Positions 45,309-56,643 of a DNA stretch of 64,000 bases are shown here, in pieces (within the stretch, counting starts at the first letter, position 1; every line of letters starts with the position of its first letter). Origin of the DNA: CAWKGC01 sp963849005 (lineage in GTDB: Bacteria; Pseudomonadota; Gammaproteobacteria; Burkholderiales; Usitatibacteraceae); NCBI GenBank assembly GCA_963849005.1, contig CAWKGC010000029.1:1-64000 (forward strand), written 5' to 3'. The notes under the pieces were generated by a model. That model ran no database searches. It was not told where the DNA came from and saw only the letters and a list, made by a program, of their open reading frames with translations. Both the position numbers and the translations under genes were made by a program.

Positions 45309-45970
45309 TTCAACTTGAACACCAGCAGCCAGTAGTACTGGAGGTCTTCGAGGCGCGCCTCGGAAGCGTAGGGCCGCACCGCGTCGGCCAGCTCGGCGGG
45401 CGTCGGGAAATTCTTCAGCACCTCGTGCGTCTCTCCGGAAAGGAGCTGGCGCGTCTGGTAGGTATTGCCCTCGGCATCGGTGCGCGAGATGGGCGTGGAA
45501 CTGCCCTCGACGTAGCTGTTCTCGAGGATTGCGACCAGCGCGCCGGGCTTCAGCCGCAGGGCGAGCCCTGCGAGGAAGCGCTGCAATTCCGCCTTCCTGA
45601 CATGCGACCACCAGAACCCGGCAAAGGCCGCGTCGCAGCGCTCGCCCGCGCCATCGGGCGCAAAGGCATCGCCCTTGAAGAAGCTCACGTTGTCGCGTGG
45701 GAAGGATTTCTCGCGCGCGATCTCGAGCACCGGATCGTTGATGTCGCAGGCATGGATGCGCTTCGCGCGCCTGGCGATGAACTGCGTCCAGTAGCCCGTG
45801 CCGCAGGCCACTTCGAGCACGACGCGGCCGGCGAACAGTTCCGGGAGCCGCTCGCGCAGCCAGGCGAGCTCCGGCTGGCGCTCTTCCTTGTCGTAGATGC
45901 GCTCGTATTCGGACGCGCGTTTCGCATAGTACTTTTCGAGCTGCGGGGTGGTGCTGCGCGGGTCGTTCAT
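45305..45970 (-). CDS. Class I SAM-dependent methyltransferase
   Basis: A 221-residue methyltransferase: VVLEVACGTGYWTQFIARRA is motif I, RIHACDINDPVLEIAREKSF motif II, and GERCDAAFAGFWWSHVRKAE the region of motif IV. The N-terminal QLEKYYAKRASEYERIYDKE and the central ILENSYVEGSSTPISRTDAE match a known family of small uncharacterised methyltransferases; the substrate cannot be inferred. It overlaps its neighbours on both sides by four bases. Confidence 0.83.
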   Translation of the reverse strand: MNDPRSTTPQLEKYYAKRASEYERIYDKEERQPELAWLRERLPELFAGRVVLEVACGTGYWTQFIARRAKRIHACDINDPVLEIAREKSFPRDNVSFFKGDAFAPDGAGERCDAAFAGFWWSHVRKAELQRFLAGLALRLKPGALVAILENSYVEGSSTPISRTDAEGNTYQTRQLLSGETHEVLKNFPTPAELADAVRPYASEARLEDLQYYWLLVFKLK

Positions 45971-46440
45971 GCCGCCTCCTGTGGCCGCGAATAGACTGCC
46001 CGGTCGTTGATCTCGAGGTAGCGCGAGGGATCGGCCATCGGCACAAAGCCATGCTTCGTGTACAGTCCGTGCGCGTCGCGCGTCACGAGGCAGAACCGGC
46101 GCAGGCCGCGCAGGTCGGGATGCGCGATCACGCGCTCGATGAGCCATTTGCCCAATCCCGCGCCGCGCGCCGGGACGTCGATCCAGACGTCGCAAAGGTA
46201 GGCGAAGGTGGCGCGGTCGGTGACCACCCTCGCGAAACCCGCCTGCACGCCGTCGCGATACAGGCCGAACACAAGGGAATTGTCGATCGCGCGCTTGAGC
46301 GTGGCGAGCGGAATGCCGGCCGACCAGTAGCTTTCCCCCGAGAGCCAGCCATGGACGCGCGCAAGGTCGATGCGGGCCGGGTCATCGGAGGCTTCCCAGC
46401 CATCGCGCTGCCAGGTGCGCTCAGCTGCGGTAGTCGGCAT
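45967..46440 (-). CDS. GNAT-family N-acetyltransferase
   Basis: A 157-residue protein with the GNAT core VWIDVPARGAGLGKWLIERV (acetyl-CoA loop R-G-x-G-L-G) and a C-terminal LVTRDAHGLYTKHGFVPMAD. Family members acetylate small amines or proteins; there is no substrate clue. It overlaps the end of argJ by 20 bases and its stop overlaps the methyltransferase start by four, placing it in the argJ transcript. Confidence 0.8.
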   Translation of the reverse strand: MPTTAAERTWQRDGWEASDDPARIDLARVHGWLSGESYWSAGIPLATLKRAIDNSLVFGLYRDGVQAGFARVVTDRATFAYLCDVWIDVPARGAGLGKWLIERVIAHPDLRGLRRFCLVTRDAHGLYTKHGFVPMADPSRYLEINDRAVYSRPQEAA

Positions 46441-47650
46441 TGATTTTCACGTAGTCGTAGGAGAGGTCGCAGGTCCACACCGTGGCGCACTCGACGCCGC
46501 GGCCGAGCGAGACGTGGACCAGGATCTCGGCCTCTTTCATCACGCGCTTGCCCTGCTCTTCGCTGTAGCTCGCCGCGCGAGCGCCGTTCTGCGCGACCAG
46601 CACGTCGCCCAGCCGCAGGTCGATCTTCGCCTGGTCGAGGTCCTCGAGGCCGGAATTGCCGACCGCGGCGAGGATGCGGCCGAGGTTGGGGTCGGAGGCG
46701 AAGAACGCGGTCTTCACCAGCGGCGAGTGCGCGATCGACTTGCCCACGCGCAGGCACTCCTCGCGCGTCTCCCCGCCGTCGACCTTGATGGTAATGAACT
46801 TGGTGGCGCCTTCGCCGTCGCGCACGATGGCCTGCGCAAGCTGCCGCGCGACATCGGTGACAGCCTCGGCAAGCAGCGCGTACTCGGCCGTGCCCTCGCC
46901 CCGGATGGCCGGGTTGCCCGCCTTGCCGGTGGCGATCAGCACGAAGGAATCGTTGGTCGAGGTGTCGCCGTCGATCGTCACGACGTTGAACGAACGGTCG
47001 GCGGCGAAGCGCACCATGTCCTGCAGCGTGTCCTGCGCGACCGCGGCATCGGTGGCGATGAACCCGAGCATGGTCGCCATGTTGGGCTGGATCATCCCGG
47101 CGCCCTTGGAGATGCCGGTGATCGTGAGCATGCGGCCGTCGATGTTCACCTGCCGCGACGCCGCCTTGGGCAGCGTATCCGTGGTCATGATGGCGTGCGC
47201 GGCATCGAGCCAGTTGTCGGCCTTGAGGTTCGCCTTGCAATGCGGCAGCCCCGCCTCGATGCGCTCGACCGGCAGGGGCTCCATGATCACGCCGGTGGAA
47301 AAGGGCAATACCTGGTCGGGCCTGCAGCCGAGCAGCGCGGCGGCGACAGCGCAGGTTTCGTTTGCCGCGGCCAGGCCCGGTTCACCTGTGCCGGCATTGG
47401 CAACTCCCGTATTCACCACGATGGCGCGGATCTCGGGCTCGTGGCCGAGGTGCTTGCGGCAGACCTGCACCGGGGCCGCGCAGAACTGGTTCATCGTGAA
47501 GACGCCGGCGACCGATGCGCCTTCGGCGATCTCCACCAGCAGCAGGTCCTTGCGGTTGGGCTTGCGCACATGGGCTTCGGTGATGCCGAGGCGCACGCCG
47601 GCGATGGGCCTGAGGGCGGAGGCTTCGGGGACGACCAGATTGACGGCCAT
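46421..47650 (-). CDS. argJ: Bifunctional ornithine acetyltransferase / N-acetylglutamate synthase ArgJ
   Basis: Arginine synthesis: moves acetyl from N-acetylornithine to glutamate, and can also use acetyl-CoA. 409 residues, full length: GVRLGITEAHVRKPNRKDLL, NTGVANAGTGEPGLAAANET, the auto-cleavage site in KGAGMIQPNMATML, where the Thr becomes the new N-terminus, SFNVVTIDGDTSTNDSFVLI and AAVGNSGLEDLDQAKIDLRL. The frame is intact. It is the first gene of argJ-GNAT-methyltransferase-DUF815-Nudix/ThiE. Confidence 0.96.
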   Translation of the reverse strand: MAVNLVVPEASALRPIAGVRLGITEAHVRKPNRKDLLLVEIAEGASVAGVFTMNQFCAAPVQVCRKHLGHEPEIRAIVVNTGVANAGTGEPGLAAANETCAVAAALLGCRPDQVLPFSTGVIMEPLPVERIEAGLPHCKANLKADNWLDAAHAIMTTDTLPKAASRQVNIDGRMLTITGISKGAGMIQPNMATMLGFIATDAAVAQDTLQDMVRFAADRSFNVVTIDGDTSTNDSFVLIATGKAGNPAIRGEGTAEYALLAEAVTDVARQLAQAIVRDGEGATKFITIKVDGGETREECLRVGKSIAHSPLVKTAFFASDPNLGRILAAVGNSGLEDLDQAKIDLRLGDVLVAQNGARAASYSEEQGKRVMKEAEILVHVSLGRGVECATVWTCDLSYDYVKINADYRS

Positions 47651-47704
47651 GGCGCGCTCGGCAAGGGGAAGCGGAGAAAGATTATCGCATGGGGCCCGAG
47701 GATC

Positions 47705-48219
47705 TCAGGCGGGCGGCTGCGCCCGCTGGCGCAGGCGCGCCATTGTGTAGGTATCGACCAGCCGGCCCTTGCGCATCGCGTAGGCGCGCAAGCGTCCCTT
47801 CGACCTCGAAACCGAACTTGCGATACAGCGCCAGCGCCGCCTCGTTGTCGGTGAACACGGTAAGTTCGAGCCGCGCATAGCCGTGCCAGTTGTCGGCAAG
47901 CTCGACGATCGCCGCCATCAGCGCCGTGCCCACGCCCTTGCCCTGCCATTCGCGAGGCACGCTCATGCCGATGCCGGCGGCGTGCGCGCGGCGGGGGTGG
48001 CCGGGGAAAGCCATGCAGGCCGGCATTGCCCACGATGAGGTCGCCTTCGCAGGCCACCAGCATGGTGTTGCCGTCCTCGACCTTGGAAAGGCGTTCGCGC
48101 CAGGTTTCCTGCGACGGGAACGGCATCTGCAGCGTGCCGCTGTAGGCGCTCTCATCGGTGAAAATCCGCCAGACGCCCTCATGGTCGGATGGTTCGGCGC
48201 GGCGGACCGTGATCGGCAT
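47705..48219 (-). CDS. GNAT-family acetyltransferase (two frameshifts)
   Basis: About 170 residues: MPITVRRAEPSDHEGVWRIF, DGNTMLVACEGDLIVGNAGL, the acetyl-CoA loop SVPREWQGKGVGTALMAAIV, YARLELTVFTDNEAALALYR and KFGFEVEGTLRAYAMRKGRL, ending TYTMARLRQRAQPPA. Frames break near 48005 and 47790; removing one base at each restores the family sequence and the length (3n+2) agrees with two insertions. AGAGGAGGT precedes the start. RimI/YncA-like; substrate not predictable. Confidence 0.8.
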
Positions 48220-48330
48220 GGCGACCTCCTCTGAAGTGCTCGCCAGAATATCAGCCCGATCGGGCCCGTCCGACCCGGATCGCCGCCCGGGCGCTATCTC
48301 GCTCCGGCCTGATATCAATCAAAATGACGC

Positions 48331-48359
48331 TTGGTTGGTTTGTGGTGGACTGGTAATCT
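48331..48359 (+). promoter_or_regulatory. Possible promoter of the UbiA-family gene
   Basis: TTGGTT and TAATCT (extended as TGG-TAATCT) are spaced by 17 bases, 42 bases before the ATG. The region from 48220 to 48400 holds no gene and no other clear signal. Confidence 0.4.
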
Positions 48360-48400
48360 GCCGTTCATACAACGCAAATCGAGCCCGAGGAGAGCCAAAC

Positions 48401-49348
48401 ATGCCGGCCGCAGAACCAACCCTGGCGACCCTGCCCAATCCCGCGCTGCGCTATTTCCTGGCCACGCGGCCGCCGTTCCTCGGCGTCACGCTGTTTTCCT
48501 GCCTGATCGGGCTGGCGACCGCCTATTCGTCGGGTGTTGCCATCCACCCGGCCACGGCCATCGTCACGGTGGTCTTTGCGCTCATGGCCCACGGCGGGGT
48601 CAACGTCATCAACGACTATTACGATGCGCTCAATGGCACCGACGCCAACAACACGGAACGCATCTTCCCGTTCACGGGCGGCAGCCGCTTCATCCAGAAC
48701 GGCGTCCTGTCGCTGCGCGAGACCGCGGTGTTCGGCGCGTGCCTGTTTGCCGTCGTTACCGCCGCCGGCCTGTGGCTCACCTCGGTCTCCGCGCCGGGAC
48801 TGTTGTGGATCGGGCTGGCCGGTCTGGTGATCGGCTGGGCGTATTCGGCCCCGCCGCTCAAGTTGAACAGCCGGGGAGTGGGCGAGGCCTGCGTCTGGGC
48901 GGGCTTTGCGCTCATCGCCGTGGGCGCCGACTTCGTCCAGCGAGGCAGTTTTTCTCCTCTGCCCCTGATCGCCGTGACCGGCTACGCGTTGCTGGTCACC
49001 AACATCCTCTTCATCAACCAGTTCCCCGATCGCAAGGCGGACGAGGCGGCCGGCAAGCACCATTGGGTGGTCAGGCTCGGGCCGGCGCGCGCGCGCTGGG
49101 TCTTCCTGGTCATCGTCTTCGCGGCCTACGGCTGGCTGGTCGGCGCCGTGGTCTCGGGATTCCTGCCGTGGCCGGTCCTTGTCGCGCTGCTGCCCGCAAT
49201 CATGTCGCTGCGCGCGGGACGGGACCTCGTGCAGCATGCCCAGAACCCGGCGCAGCTTGCCCCGGCGATACAGCTGACGATCGGCGCGGCGTCGCTGCAC
49301 GGCATCCTGCTGGCTGCCGCCCTGGTCGCCGCGCACCTGCTCGCCTGA
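48401..49348 (+). CDS. UbiA-superfamily prenyltransferase (MenA-like)
   Basis: A 315-residue protein with about eight or nine membrane helices. The first prenyl-diphosphate Asp motif is in VNVINDYYDALNGTDANNTE and the second in INQFPDRKADEAAGKHHWVV; both are needed for magnesium and prenyl-diphosphate binding. The sequence is closest to MenA (1,4-dihydroxy-2-naphthoate polyprenyltransferase), but no menaquinone genes lie nearby and a different aromatic acceptor is possible. GAGGAGAGCC precedes the ATG. It is in a small insertion between argJ and secA. Confidence 0.82.
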   Translation: MPAAEPTLATLPNPALRYFLATRPPFLGVTLFSCLIGLATAYSSGVAIHPATAIVTVVFALMAHGGVNVINDYYDALNGTDANNTERIFPFTGGSRFIQNGVLSLRETAVFGACLFAVVTAAGLWLTSVSAPGLLWIGLAGLVIGWAYSAPPLKLNSRGVGEACVWAGFALIAVGADFVQRGSFSPLPLIAVTGYALLVTNILFINQFPDRKADEAAGKHHWVVRLGPARARWVFLVIVFAAYGWLVGAVVSGFLPWPVLVALLPAIMSLRAGRDLVQHAQNPAQLAPAIQLTIGAASLHGILLAAALVAAHLLA

Positions 49349-49380
49349 CTGCCGATACCAACCACAAAGGAAGCCGCACC

Positions 49381-49740
49381 GTGACAGAAAGCGCGTGGAC
49401 GACCGAGCTTTTTCGCAGCATCGATGCCAAGGACACGCGGCGATTCGTCGCGTTTCTCGCCGAGGATGGGCAATTCCGCTTCGGCAACGCGCCGCCCGCG
49501 CACGGCAGGCAGGCCATCACTACGCTCCTCGACGGGTTCTTCGCCAGCATCAAGGCGCTCAGCCACGACGTCGCCAAGACCTGGACGGTGCCGGACCACG
49601 TGATTTGCGAAGGGACGGTCACCTACACCCGGCACGACGGCTCGACGCTCAGCGTGCCTTTCGTGGATGTCTTCGTGATGCAGGGAAAACTGATCAAGGA
49701 TTACCTGATCTACATCGACGCTTCGCAGCTCTACAAGTAA
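49381..49740 (+). CDS. NTF2-like (SnoaL-type) small protein
   Basis: A 119-residue cone-fold protein with GTG start: TELFRSIDAKDTRRFVAFLA, EDGQFRFGNAPPAHGRQAIT, VICEGTVTYTRHDGSTLSVP, FVDVFVMQGKLIKDYLIYID. NTF2-like proteins are binding proteins or enzymes with hydrophobic pockets; none can be named here. It follows the UbiA-family gene by 32 bases, so the two may work together. Its stop is two bases before the 70-bp palindrome. Confidence 0.7.
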   Translation: MTESAWTTELFRSIDAKDTRRFVAFLAEDGQFRFGNAPPAHGRQAITTLLDGFFASIKALSHDVAKTWTVPDHVICEGTVTYTRHDGSTLSVPFVDVFVMQGKLIKDYLIYIDASQLYK

Positions 49741-49742
49741 TT

Positions 49743-49812
49743 GGGGTCAGAGACGCAATTTGGGGTCAGGTACGCAATTGCGTACCTGACCCCAAATTGC
49801 GTCTCTGACCCC
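49743..49812. repeat. Perfect 70-bp palindrome, GGGGTCAG family (copy 2)
   Basis: Two arms of 35 bases are exact reverse complements with no spacer, centred on GCAATTGC. Each arm contains two diverged GGGGTCAG units (GGGGTCAGAGACGC, GGGGTCAGGTACGC). It lies between the convergent stops of the NTF2-like gene and secA. No open reading frame is served by it; it could act as a bidirectional terminator or a mobile REP element. Confidence 0.9.
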
Positions 49813-49832
49813 GGTTTCGGGTTCGCGTGCCG

Positions 49833-52580
<2,748 letters not shown>

Positions 52581-52688
52581 GCGAGAGGGGCGCCTGAATG
52601 CGAAAACCGGCCCTCGAGGGCCGGCAAACCATGAATTATACGGGAGAGTTGGGGGCGGCCGCCGCCAATGCAAGGCCGCCCACGGGAC

Positions 52689-53735
52689 TCACGGCCCGGA
52701 AGTGGCCGCGCCTGCCGGGAAGGGAATGCGCTGCGGTGCAGGAGCATCGGGCCCGTAGGTGCGCTTGGGCGCCGCCGGCGATGCCTTCGCGCCCAGCGCC
52801 ACGGTGGCCGGTGCCGGGTCGTTCTTGCCCAGCGCCAGGAACTTGTTCGGGTTGAGCGGCACGCCGCGGTCGCGCACCTCGAAATGCAGGTGCGGCCCGG
52901 TGGTGCGTCCCGTGGCGCCCACCTGCGCGATCACCTGGCCCTTCATCACCACGTCGCCGACCTTCACCTGGCTCTTCAGGAGGTGCGCGTAGCGGGTGGT
53001 GATGCCGGTGTCGTGCTCGATATCGACGAGGTTGCCGTATTCGGGGTGGAATTCCACCGAGCCGACCACGCCGCCCGCGGCCGCGACGATCGGCGTGCCG
53101 GGTGAGGCGATGAAGTCGATGCCGGTGTGGAAGGTCGAGCGCCCGGTGATCGGGTCGATGCGGTAACCGTAATTGGACGAGTAGTAGCCCTGCGTGATCG
53201 GCATGGTCGTGGGCACCGTCTTGCGGGCAACGCGGTCGTCCATGAGGATATTGTCCAGGATGCCCAGCTTGTCGCTGCGGTCGTCGAGGACGCGGGAGAT
53301 CTCTTCGAGCATCTTCTTGAACTCGGGCACGGTGAGGTCGCGCTGCGAGGTGGCCGCAGGCCCGCCCTGGCCGGGCTTCTCGTCGAAGCGGAATTCTTCC
53401 TGCTTGATCCCTGCCGCCTTGCCCAGGCGCTCGCCGAAGGCGTCCAGCCGCATGAGGCGCGCCTGCAGCTCGCCCACTTTCACCGCGAGCGTGTTGAGGT
53501 TGTCCTTCATTTCGGTTTCGGTCTGCCGCAGCTCCTCTGCGTGCAGCGAGGCGAGCAGGCTCTTCAGGTAGGGATTGCGCAGGTCCACCGAGAACTTCAT
53601 GGTCACCACGTAGGTGGCAAACGCGAGCACGAATCCCGTCGTCAGGATGCCGAGCGCCACCAGGATCACCTGGGTCTGCGAGAGCGTGACGTTGCGGCTT
53701 CGCGCCAGGCTGTCCGAAATGAGGATAATGTTCAT
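52689..53735 (-). CDS. Membrane-anchored M23 (LytM) peptidase
   Basis: A 348-residue protein. A short cytoplasmic start, one membrane helix (VILVALGILTTGFVLAFATY), a coiled coil (AEELRQTETEMKDNLNTLAV) and a C-terminal M23 domain: YYSSNYGYRIDPITGRSTFH, HTGIDFIASPGTPIVAAAGG and ATGRTTGPHLHFEVRDRGVP. Zinc ligands (H in HTGID, D, and HLH) are present, so it should be an active endopeptidase cutting peptidoglycan cross-bridges. AAGGAAGGG precedes the start at MNIIL. It lies upstream of secA in the same direction, a conserved betaproteobacterial pairing. Confidence 0.88.
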   Translation of the reverse strand: MNIILISDSLARSRNVTLSQTQVILVALGILTTGFVLAFATYVVTMKFSVDLRNPYLKSLLASLHAEELRQTETEMKDNLNTLAVKVGELQARLMRLDAFGERLGKAAGIKQEEFRFDEKPGQGGPAATSQRDLTVPEFKKMLEEISRVLDDRSDKLGILDNILMDDRVARKTVPTTMPITQGYYSSNYGYRIDPITGRSTFHTGIDFIASPGTPIVAAAGGVVGSVEFHPEYGNLVDIEHDTGITTRYAHLLKSQVKVGDVVMKGQVIAQVGATGRTTGPHLHFEVRDRGVPLNPNKFLALGKNDPAPATVALGAKASPAAPKRTYGPDAPAPQRIPFPAGAATSGP

Positions 53736-53759
53736 CGAATCCCTTCCTTGCAAATCCCG

Positions 53760-54218
53760 ATGGCGACGAACCGTGTTTCCCGGCTCCTTGGCGAAAACCC
53801 CGAACTCGAGCCCCTCAGGCAGCGGCTCGCAGCGGGTGACCGGGCTACAACGGACCTATCTTTCGTTTGCACCTGAAAGGCTCGCAAAATCGAGCCGAGT
53901 GTGCGCCATCGAAGGCAGCGTAATCGTCATCGTCGCGGCCAACGGGCCGGTGGCTACGGTGCTGAAACAACTGGCACCGCGCTTGCTGGAAAAGCTGAAA
54001 AGCTCAACAAATTCAAAGCAAGATCAGGAGCTTACCGCAATCCGGGTCGAGGTGCAAGCCGACCGTCCGGCGCCTGCCGGGCTCCCAAGCCGCGCACCGC
54101 GATGCCCCGGGAACGCTTCGCCGAGTGGGCGGCGGGAATGCAGGAGTCGGTGCTGAAGGAAACCCTGGAGCGCCTTTCCCAGGGCGAGAAGAAGACGGGA
54201 ACCCGCTCGAAGGCATGA
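53760..54218 (+). CDS. dciA: DciA-like (DUF721) replicative helicase loader (frameshifts)
   Basis: About 150 residues pieced together from three frames. MATNRVSRLLGENPELEPLR, ERLAKSSRVCAIEGSVIVIV and AANGPVATVLKQLAPRLLEK carry the DUF721 KH-like domain; FAEWAAGMQESVLKETLERL is the C-terminal helical tail. Breaks fall near 53860 and 54090. DciA loads the DnaB helicase in bacteria lacking DnaC. It is divergent from the M23 peptidase, with 24 bases between the two starts, as in other betaproteobacteria where this pair sits next to lpxC and secA; here lpxC is 8.7 kb away. Confidence 0.8.
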
Positions 54219-54280
54219 AAGGGGAGCCCGCCCTCGGACTCCCGGATAACGCCGCAAAATGAGTCTTGCCTTCGTGCCTT

Positions 54281-55771
54281 CTAGCGGGCGACCGGGGGAT
54301 TCGACGGGGGCACAACGGGCGTCGCGCCCGCTCCGGAGGGCTTCCCGCCCACGACCTTGGCGCCCACGTCTTTCAGCAGCCGCTGGAATTCGGGCGACTC
54401 AATGATGATCGTTCCCGCCGCGGCACGGAGGCGATCGACTGCCTCGGCCGGCAGTACGAAGGACGTGGGTTGTTCATTGAGGTAGTCGCGCTCCGCCTTG
54501 TCGGCAAGCGCGGAGAACGACACGTCGATTGCATAGACCTCCGCCTGCGGGACGCGCACCGCGGCGCAAACCGGGGAGTCCGGTTTGGCGGAACAGCCGG
54601 CAAGCTCGCGAATGTGCCGCGACGTGTTCCATCTCGCGGCGATGTCCTTCAGCAACTCGACCGCCTCGAATGAGTAATGATCGATCGGCACGCCGGCGGA
54701 CTTCAGCAGGACGTCCACCGGCCCGGGCGGCGCCTCCGACCGGTCCCAGTCGGTGGGAGGCGTGGAAAGCGAATTGACGACGAAGACAACGACCTTGCGC
54801 ACGCGGTCGAGCGGCGTGGGCAGGCCCGCGTCTTGAAGGGCTTCGAGGAACTCCAGCGCGTCGAGCACGCCGCGCATGCCGAGGTTGTCGGAAACGCCGC
54901 CGTCCACGAGGTGGATGAACGGGCGCTGGGCGCTGTCCTGGTAGACCTCCGCATCCTTCAGCTCGCGTATCGCGCGCGCCGCGGGCCGGGGCGGGACCTC
55001 GGACTGGGTAAACCGCTTCGCCCACGCAGGCATGGCGTATTTGCAGGTGCCGCCGTAATTGTTGATCGTGACGGGCGAGAGCACCACGGGCACGGCGGAC
55101 GATGCCGCGGCAGCGCGGGACAAGCGCACGGCGTTGAGATCGGAGCAAAAGACGTTGAAGATGTTCTGGGTGAAAGTGATGCGGGTCCCGGACGAGATGT
55201 CGGTTGCCGATGCCATGATGTACGGCCCGTCTCCGCGATCGAGGTCGCCGAACGTCGCGCCGTTGAACAGGATCTCGTCGTAGTACCCGGAAGCCATCTC
55301 CGAGCGTCCCCAGGTCGAGGACAAGAGGTCTCCCCAGTTGAACGGGTTCAGCGTGCGCGACAGGAGTTCGCCCTGGACATTGCGCTTGAGGAAGCGTTGC
55401 TCGTAGTCGGCAAACAGCTTTTCGCCGTAAAGGCCGTAGGCCAGCGCAGTGAAACTGCCGCCCGACACGCCGGTGATGACATCGACAGCGTCGAGCAGGC
55501 GGGCCTTCGCGCCGTTCGCCATGACGACCTCGGTGTTCCGGAGGAGCTCGAGGACGCCATAGGAGAACGCGGCCGCCCGCGTCCCTCCGCCGGAAAAGGC
55601 CAGGACGACGAGGATTTCCGGGTTCCTGAAGTGCTTCTGGCGGGTCTGGAACGTGTACCCGCCATCATGGTCGACCTGCGTGATCGGCGGGTTGACGGGG
55701 CGCGTGGCGCAACCGCCCGCCAGCAGCAGCGGCGCGATCATCCCCAACAACATTCCGCGTGATGGATTCAT
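54281..55771 (-). CDS. Patatin-like phospholipase, lipoprotein
   Basis: A 496-residue protein. The lipobox LLAGGC at residues 16-21 predicts lipid anchoring. The patatin domain has the oxyanion loop AFSGGGTRAAAFSYGVLELL, nucleophile Ser in VITGVSGGSFTALAYGLYGE and Asp dyad in HLVDGGVSDNLGMRG, all intact, so lipid acyl hydrolase activity is expected. The C-terminal third (VDVLLKSAGVPIDHYSFEAV, EVYAIDVSFSALADKAERDY) is less conserved. Last gene of a seven-gene run of exported proteins; its stop is 62 bases from that of dciA, head-on. Confidence 0.82.
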   Translation of the reverse strand: MNPSRGMLLGMIAPLLLAGGCATRPVNPPITQVDHDGGYTFQTRQKHFRNPEILVVLAFSGGGTRAAAFSYGVLELLRNTEVVMANGAKARLLDAVDVITGVSGGSFTALAYGLYGEKLFADYEQRFLKRNVQGELLSRTLNPFNWGDLLSSTWGRSEMASGYYDEILFNGATFGDLDRGDGPYIMASATDISSGTRITFTQNIFNVFCSDLNAVRLSRAAAASSAVPVVLSPVTINNYGGTCKYAMPAWAKRFTQSEVPPRPAARAIRELKDAEVYQDSAQRPFIHLVDGGVSDNLGMRGVLDALEFLEALQDAGLPTPLDRVRKVVVFVVNSLSTPPTDWDRSEAPPGPVDVLLKSAGVPIDHYSFEAVELLKDIAARWNTSRHIRELAGCSAKPDSPVCAAVRVPQAEVYAIDVSFSALADKAERDYLNEQPTSFVLPAEAVDRLRAAAGTIIIESPEFQRLLKDVGAKVVGGKPSGAGATPVVPPSNPPVAR

Positions 55772-55870
55772 CGCAGGCCTGCGCGTTGCCTTCTTCTACG
55801 GAAAACCACCTGATCCGCCGCCCGAGGCACGCTGGCCCGGGCGGCCGATCAGCCACCGGAGTCTACTTCA

Positions 55871-56630
55871 TCACGGCGTAGGCACCACGCGGTAGTAGAC
55901 GCCATTCGCCCCGTAGGCCGGCTGGAACCAGGTGTTTCCGGCCAGGTAATACGTCGTGCCGTTCTTGTTGATCGCCATCGCGCCTGCCGGCACGGCCGAA
56001 TAGTTGGTGCCCATCACATAGTCCCGGCCGGCGCGCTCGCGGCGCCGCCCCGGTGGCCACTCCGGCGCTATAGGCGGCGCTGGTTGCGGCGGCGGTGCTG
56101 GCGCTCCCCGCGGCGACTCCCGCGGAATACGCGCTCGACGTTGCCGCCGCCGTGTTGGCGGATGCCGCTGCCGCGCCAACCGCCACACCGACAACTGCGC
56201 CGGCAGCCGCGGCGCAACCGTAGCAGCCCGCCGAGTACGTCGCCACCGTGACAGGCGGGTGGTACGCATAGACCGGAGCAGCCGCGGGCACGGGAGGACG
56301 ATACGCGGTCGCGCCATACGGCGTGGTGTGCACGGCCCCGGCGCCGGCGGCGCCATAAGTCGAACCGCCATAGGTGTTCGTGTGCTCGGTTCCACCGCCC
56401 TCGGCATGCGCGGTGCTGCCCCCGTAAGTGTTGGTGTGTTCCGTGCCCTCCCCCGCCTGGTGAGAGGTGCTGCCGCCGTAGGCGTTGGTGTGGCTGGTCG
56501 ACCCCGCGCTGTGGCTCGTGCTGCCGCCGCCCCTGTTGGCGGAGGAAAAGCCGGCCGCCGGGCCGGCCCAGATCGCGAGCGAAGCCGCGGCCATGGCTAC
56601 CGTGACGTTGATCATCCTGTTCATCTTCAT
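55871..56630 (-). CDS. Exported Gly/Ser/Thr/His-rich repeat protein (one frameshift)
   Basis: About 252 residues: signal peptide (INVTVAMAAASLAIWAGPAA), then a tract of roughly 16-18-residue repeats built from GST-x-H and GTEHTNTYGGST-like units (three close copies, one weaker, residues 40-95), Pro/Ala/Tyr text, a hydrophobic Ala-rich segment (AAAAGAVVGVAVGAAAAS) and a repeated TAAATSAAYSAGVA unit. The end (DYVMGTNYSAVPAGAMAINK, TTYYLAGNTWFQPAYGANGV) resembles short conserved tails with Y-Y-x5-W of envelope proteins. The frame shifts near 56040; length 3n+1. Low-complexity content makes homology by eye unreliable. Confidence 0.6.
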
Positions 56631-56643
56631 CGCACACCTCCTG

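Noticed and set aside
49743..49812. Ordinary rho-independent terminator
   Set aside because: There is no T run on either side and the symmetry is far longer than needed. It may still stop transcription, but the shared GGGGTCAG motif with two other loci points to a repeat element.
56330..56530. CRISPR-like array of short direct repeats
   Set aside because: The repeats keep the reading frame of the Gly/Thr repeat protein, with variable spacing and no unique spacers of equal length; they are codon-level repeats.
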